Of a stretch of 64,000 nt of DNA, positions 61,676 to 64,000 are shown one piece after another. A program made the position numbers and the translations under genes. Under the pieces are notes generated by a model that saw nothing but the letters and a program-made list of their open reading frames with translations, searched no databases and was not told the DNA's origin. Origin of the DNA: Saccharibacillus nicotianae (GTDB taxonomy: Bacteria; Bacillota; Bacilli; Paenibacillales; Paenibacillaceae); the NCBI RefSeq assembly GCF_042681745.1, contig NZ_JBHUGF010000010.1, positions 496,001 to 560,000 on the forward strand. The letters are read 5' to 3'. The number at the start of each line of letters is the position of its first letter. Position 1 is the stretch's first letter.

Positions 61676-63111
61676 ATAATCAAAATCATAACAACAAATC
61701 CAAACGTCAACCGAATGCGGATAGCCCGTTAGCGAATAATACTAAAACCAAGTCTGATCCGAAAAGTAAATCGGTTCGTCCAACAACAGCTCGTGAAGTG
61801 GCTTTGGAAGTACTGACTGCTGTGGAAGAAGAAGGTTCTTATAGTAATCTTGTACTGAATCAAATGCTCAATCGTATTCGTCTGGAACGTGCAGATATCG
61901 GACTGGCTACAGAGTTAGTCTATGGTACAATGTCACGTTTGAATACGATCGATTATTTCCTCGGACAATTTGTGGCTAAAGGTTTAAATAAACTTCAACC
62001 CTGGGTACGTAATCTGTTGCGGTTTAGCTTTTATCAAATCTACTATCTGGATCGGATTCCTGCTCATGCGGCTGTGAACGAAGCGGTCAATATTGCGAAG
62101 CGTCGAGGACATCAAGGCATATCGGGTATGGTGAACGGAGTTTTGCGTAATGTGATTCGTCGCCGGGAAGAATTGGTGATTCCACAAGATTTGCCACCAG
62201 CGAAAAGAATAGCATTGCAACATTCATTCCCTGAATGGATGGTAGCACGTTGGATCAAGCAATATGATGAAACAACGGCTGAACAAATCTGTATGTCCAA
62301 TAACGAAGCGCCATCGGTAAGTATCCGTGTGAATACGCATCGCACTTCCCGTACCGCAATGTTGGAATTGCTAGAGAGTGAAGGTTACAATGTAGAAGTG
62401 TCTCCATTATCTCCAGATGGTATTCTGGTGCATGGTGGCGGGAATATGGCGTTAACATCATGGTATCAAGAAGGATTAATCTCGGTGCAAGATGAGAGTT
62501 CGATGCTTGTTGCTGAAGCGGTACAAGCGAAGTCTGGTATGAATGTACTTGATTGTTGCGCGGCTCCAGGGGGCAAAAGTGTACATTTAGCTGAGAAAAT
62601 GAATAATAGTGGTCATATTATTGCCAATGATATTCATGAACATAAGCGCCAGTTAGTGGATGATCAAGCAGAACGTTTGCAATTATCGATTATTGAAACA
62701 ACTGTTGGAGATGCATTAACATTAACAGAACGCTATCCTGCGGGTTCTTTTGATCGAATCTTGTTAGATGCTCCATGTTCAGGTCTGGGCGTTATTCGTC
62801 GGAAACCTGATCTGAAATGGAATAAAAGTATTGCTGATATCAAAGAAATCGTACAATTACAACAACAATTGTTACAAAATATCTCTACATTGCTCAAGCC
62901 AGATGGTATTATGGTCTACAGCACATGTACGATTGAACGTAGCGAAAATGAAGCGATTGTAGAATCTTTTTTACACCAAAATAAGCAATTTGAATTGGTT
63001 CCTTTTGCACCGGTAAGCACCAATCATGCCAAAACCGGAATTCAAATTTTACCGCAAGACTTTTATTCGGATGGATTTTATATTGCTGCATTACGTAAAA
63101 TTAGTATGTAA
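61672..63111 (+). CDS. rsmB: 16S rRNA m5C967 methyltransferase RsmB
   Basis: It methylates C967 of 16S rRNA with SAM. 479 residues: a Lys/Asn-rich disordered head of about 35 residues, a NusB-like N-terminal domain (about 40-165), and the methyltransferase domain with CCAAPGGKS, LDAPCSGLG (motif IV Cys) and YSTCTIE (motif VI Cys). GTG 61672 overlaps the fmt stop in GTGA. Confidence 0.94.
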   Translation: MNNQNHNNKSKRQPNADSPLANNTKTKSDPKSKSVRPTTAREVALEVLTAVEEEGSYSNLVLNQMLNRIRLERADIGLATELVYGTMSRLNTIDYFLGQFVAKGLNKLQPWVRNLLRFSFYQIYYLDRIPAHAAVNEAVNIAKRRGHQGISGMVNGVLRNVIRRREELVIPQDLPPAKRIALQHSFPEWMVARWIKQYDETTAEQICMSNNEAPSVSIRVNTHRTSRTAMLELLESEGYNVEVSPLSPDGILVHGGGNMALTSWYQEGLISVQDESSMLVAEAVQAKSGMNVLDCCAAPGGKSVHLAEKMNNSGHIIANDIHEHKRQLVDDQAERLQLSIIETTVGDALTLTERYPAGSFDRILLDAPCSGLGVIRRKPDLKWNKSIADIKEIVQLQQQLLQNISTLLKPDGIMVYSTCTIERSENEAIVESFLHQNKQFELVPFAPVSTNHAKTGIQILPQDFYSDGFYIAALRKISM

Positions 63112-63145
63112 TCTGCTTTATTTTTATCTTTTGGATAGATACTAT

Positions 63146-63200
63146 AAAAGTGGCTTGTTACTTATGGAGAGCATGTTTATCCTGAGTAAAGCCACTTTTG
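63146..63200 (+). terminator. possible terminator after rsmB
   Basis: AAAAGTGGCTT pairs with AAGCCACTTTT-like AAAGCCACTTTT over 30 bases; the following T-run is short, so read-through into rlmN is plausible. Confidence 0.5.
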
Positions 63201-63402
63201 CTGTGTTTAGGAATAAATGCTAATCTATAATCAACCGATAACAGAAATATAGTAACAAATAGTAACGATATCTTAATGAACAGACCCTTTAGGGTTTGAT
63301 TGTTTTATGCTAGAATAGTAAGGATGAAATTCAATGTTGACCGTCATATGATCTGTTGTATCAAAAAATGAAAAGAATTTGAGAATAGGTGTGATAATTG
63401 TA

Positions 63403-64000
63403 ATGAAACCTTTTATATATGATTATGCTTTGGAAGATCTACAGAACTGGGCAAAGGAAAATAATGAACCTGCTTTCCGCGCAGGACAAATTTTTGACTG
63501 GCTGTATGTGAAGCGTGTGACTTCGTTTGAGGAAATGACTAACCTTTCCAAGGAACTTCGCGCTAAACTAGACGACCAGTTTTCTTTTGTTCTATTGGAC
63601 GAGATTACTAAAATGCAGTCTAAAGATGGTACGGTTAAATTTTTGTTCGGTCTGCATGATGCTCATGCGATTGAGACTGTTATTATGCGTCACAACTACG
63701 GGAATAGTATCTGTGTAACAACACAGGTCGGTTGCCGTATCGGTTGTACATTCTGTGCATCTACATTGGGCGGACTCAAGCGTAATCTTACAGCAGGTGA
63801 GATTGTAGCTCAGGTTGTGCAAGCACAGAAGATTTTGGATGAAACGAATGAGCGTGTAAGCAGTATCGTAATTATGGGTTCAGGTGAACCGTTTGAGAAC
63901 TATGAAGCAACGATGACTTTTTTACGCATCATGATTCATGAAAAAGGTTTGAATATCGGACAACGTCATATCACTGTTTCTACAAGTGGAATTGTGCCGA
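63403..64000 (+). CDS. rlmN: 23S rRNA/tRNA A2 methyltransferase RlmN (cut by window end)
   Basis: A radical SAM enzyme that methylates A2503 of 23S rRNA and A37 of some tRNAs. Only the first 199 codons are in the window. The radical SAM cluster CRIGCTFC uses Cys111, Cys115 and Cys118; GSGEPFENY follows. ATG 63403 fits the family start (MKPFIYDYALEDLQNW), with AGGTG upstream. Its place after rsmB matches Bacillus. Not broken, just truncated by the edge. Confidence 0.93.
   Translation, partial: MKPFIYDYALEDLQNWAKENNEPAFRAGQIFDWLYVKRVTSFEEMTNLSKELRAKLDDQFSFVLLDEITKMQSKDGTVKFLFGLHDAHAIETVIMRHNYGNSICVTTQVGCRIGCTFCASTLGGLKRNLTAGEIVAQVVQAQKILDETNERVSSIVIMGSGEPFENYEATMTFLRIMIHEKGLNIGQRHITVSTSGIVP

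Noticed and set aside
1..64000. CRISPR arrays, prophage, insertion sequences, tRNA or rRNA genes, toxin-antitoxin pairs
   Set aside because: No direct-repeat arrays, integrase, transposase, cloverleaf or rRNA-like sequence was seen by eye; a tRNAscan or Infernal run could still find something small.

Overview
The window is a piece of a low-GC Gram-positive chromosome, most likely from the Paenibacillaceae (a Paenibacillus-like organism of moderate AT content). This rests on strong AAGGAGG-type ribosome binding sites with frequent GTG/TTG starts, a T-box leader on tyrS, a LexA site of the Bacillus type, Firmicute-only families (YlaN, YlbF/YlbG, RemA, BrxC/YtxJ, DUF1054, DUF1292, CcpA), and gene orders shared with Bacillus. 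I see no prophage, insertion sequence, CRISPR array, rRNA or tRNA. It is a chromosomal backbone with a few accessory islands.

Layout. 1-5.4 kb: glutamate racemase, a small WYL-like gene behind a textbook SOS promoter, a GH3 beta-glucosidase, a GNAT acetyltransferase and an MBL-fold hydrolase. 5.7-11.5 kb: a secreted stalk-domain protein, DUF1292, a SpeA-like decarboxylase, an MFS exporter, DUF1054 and an unknown family protein followed by a 98-bp imperfect palindrome. 11.7-16.2 kb: 6-phosphogluconate dehydrogenase, shikimate kinase, a rhodanese, an unusual EPSP synthase and a CoA-binding protein. 16.4-23 kb: a GlcNAc/glucose-type PTS EIICBA joined to enzyme I, a small potassium channel coupled to a DJ-1/PfpI protein, bacilliredoxin and CcpA. 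23-31 kb: a class A PBP with fibronectin domains, T-box tyrS, a chemoreceptor, and rpsD with a long leader. 31.4-40.3 kb: a GAF-GGDEF protein, an M29 aminopeptidase, a degenerate HPr-like protein, YlaN, a Ca2+/H+ antiporter, an Asp23 protein, FtsW with a previously unlisted 27-codon leader ORF, and an M20 amidohydrolase. 40.5-45.3 kb: an accessory glycan locus (secreted beta-helix/discoidin/X2 protein, SurA/PrsA-like lipid-anchorless foldase, divergent AraC regulator). 45.5-49.1 kb: ylbF-ylbG, an unknown protein with a long leader, LysR and PHP proteins. 49.3-64 kb: rqcH, dapF, a yitJ-type methionine/folate enzyme, then the conserved housekeeping run yicC-remA-gmk-rpoZ-coaBC-priA-def-fmt-rsmB-rlmN, which the window edge cuts in rlmN.

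Themes. Carbon control recurs: PTS EIICBA and EI, CcpA, and an HPr paralogue that keeps the regulatory serine but has lost the catalytic histidine. Cell-wall growth recurs too (MurI, PBP1A-type, FtsW, DapF). The best leads for something new are the LexA-controlled WYL-like gene (991-1494), the translationally coupled leader peptide of ftsW (38802-38885), the HPr-like protein (34937-35194), the EPSP synthase with an altered substrate loop, and the TVGH-filter channel.
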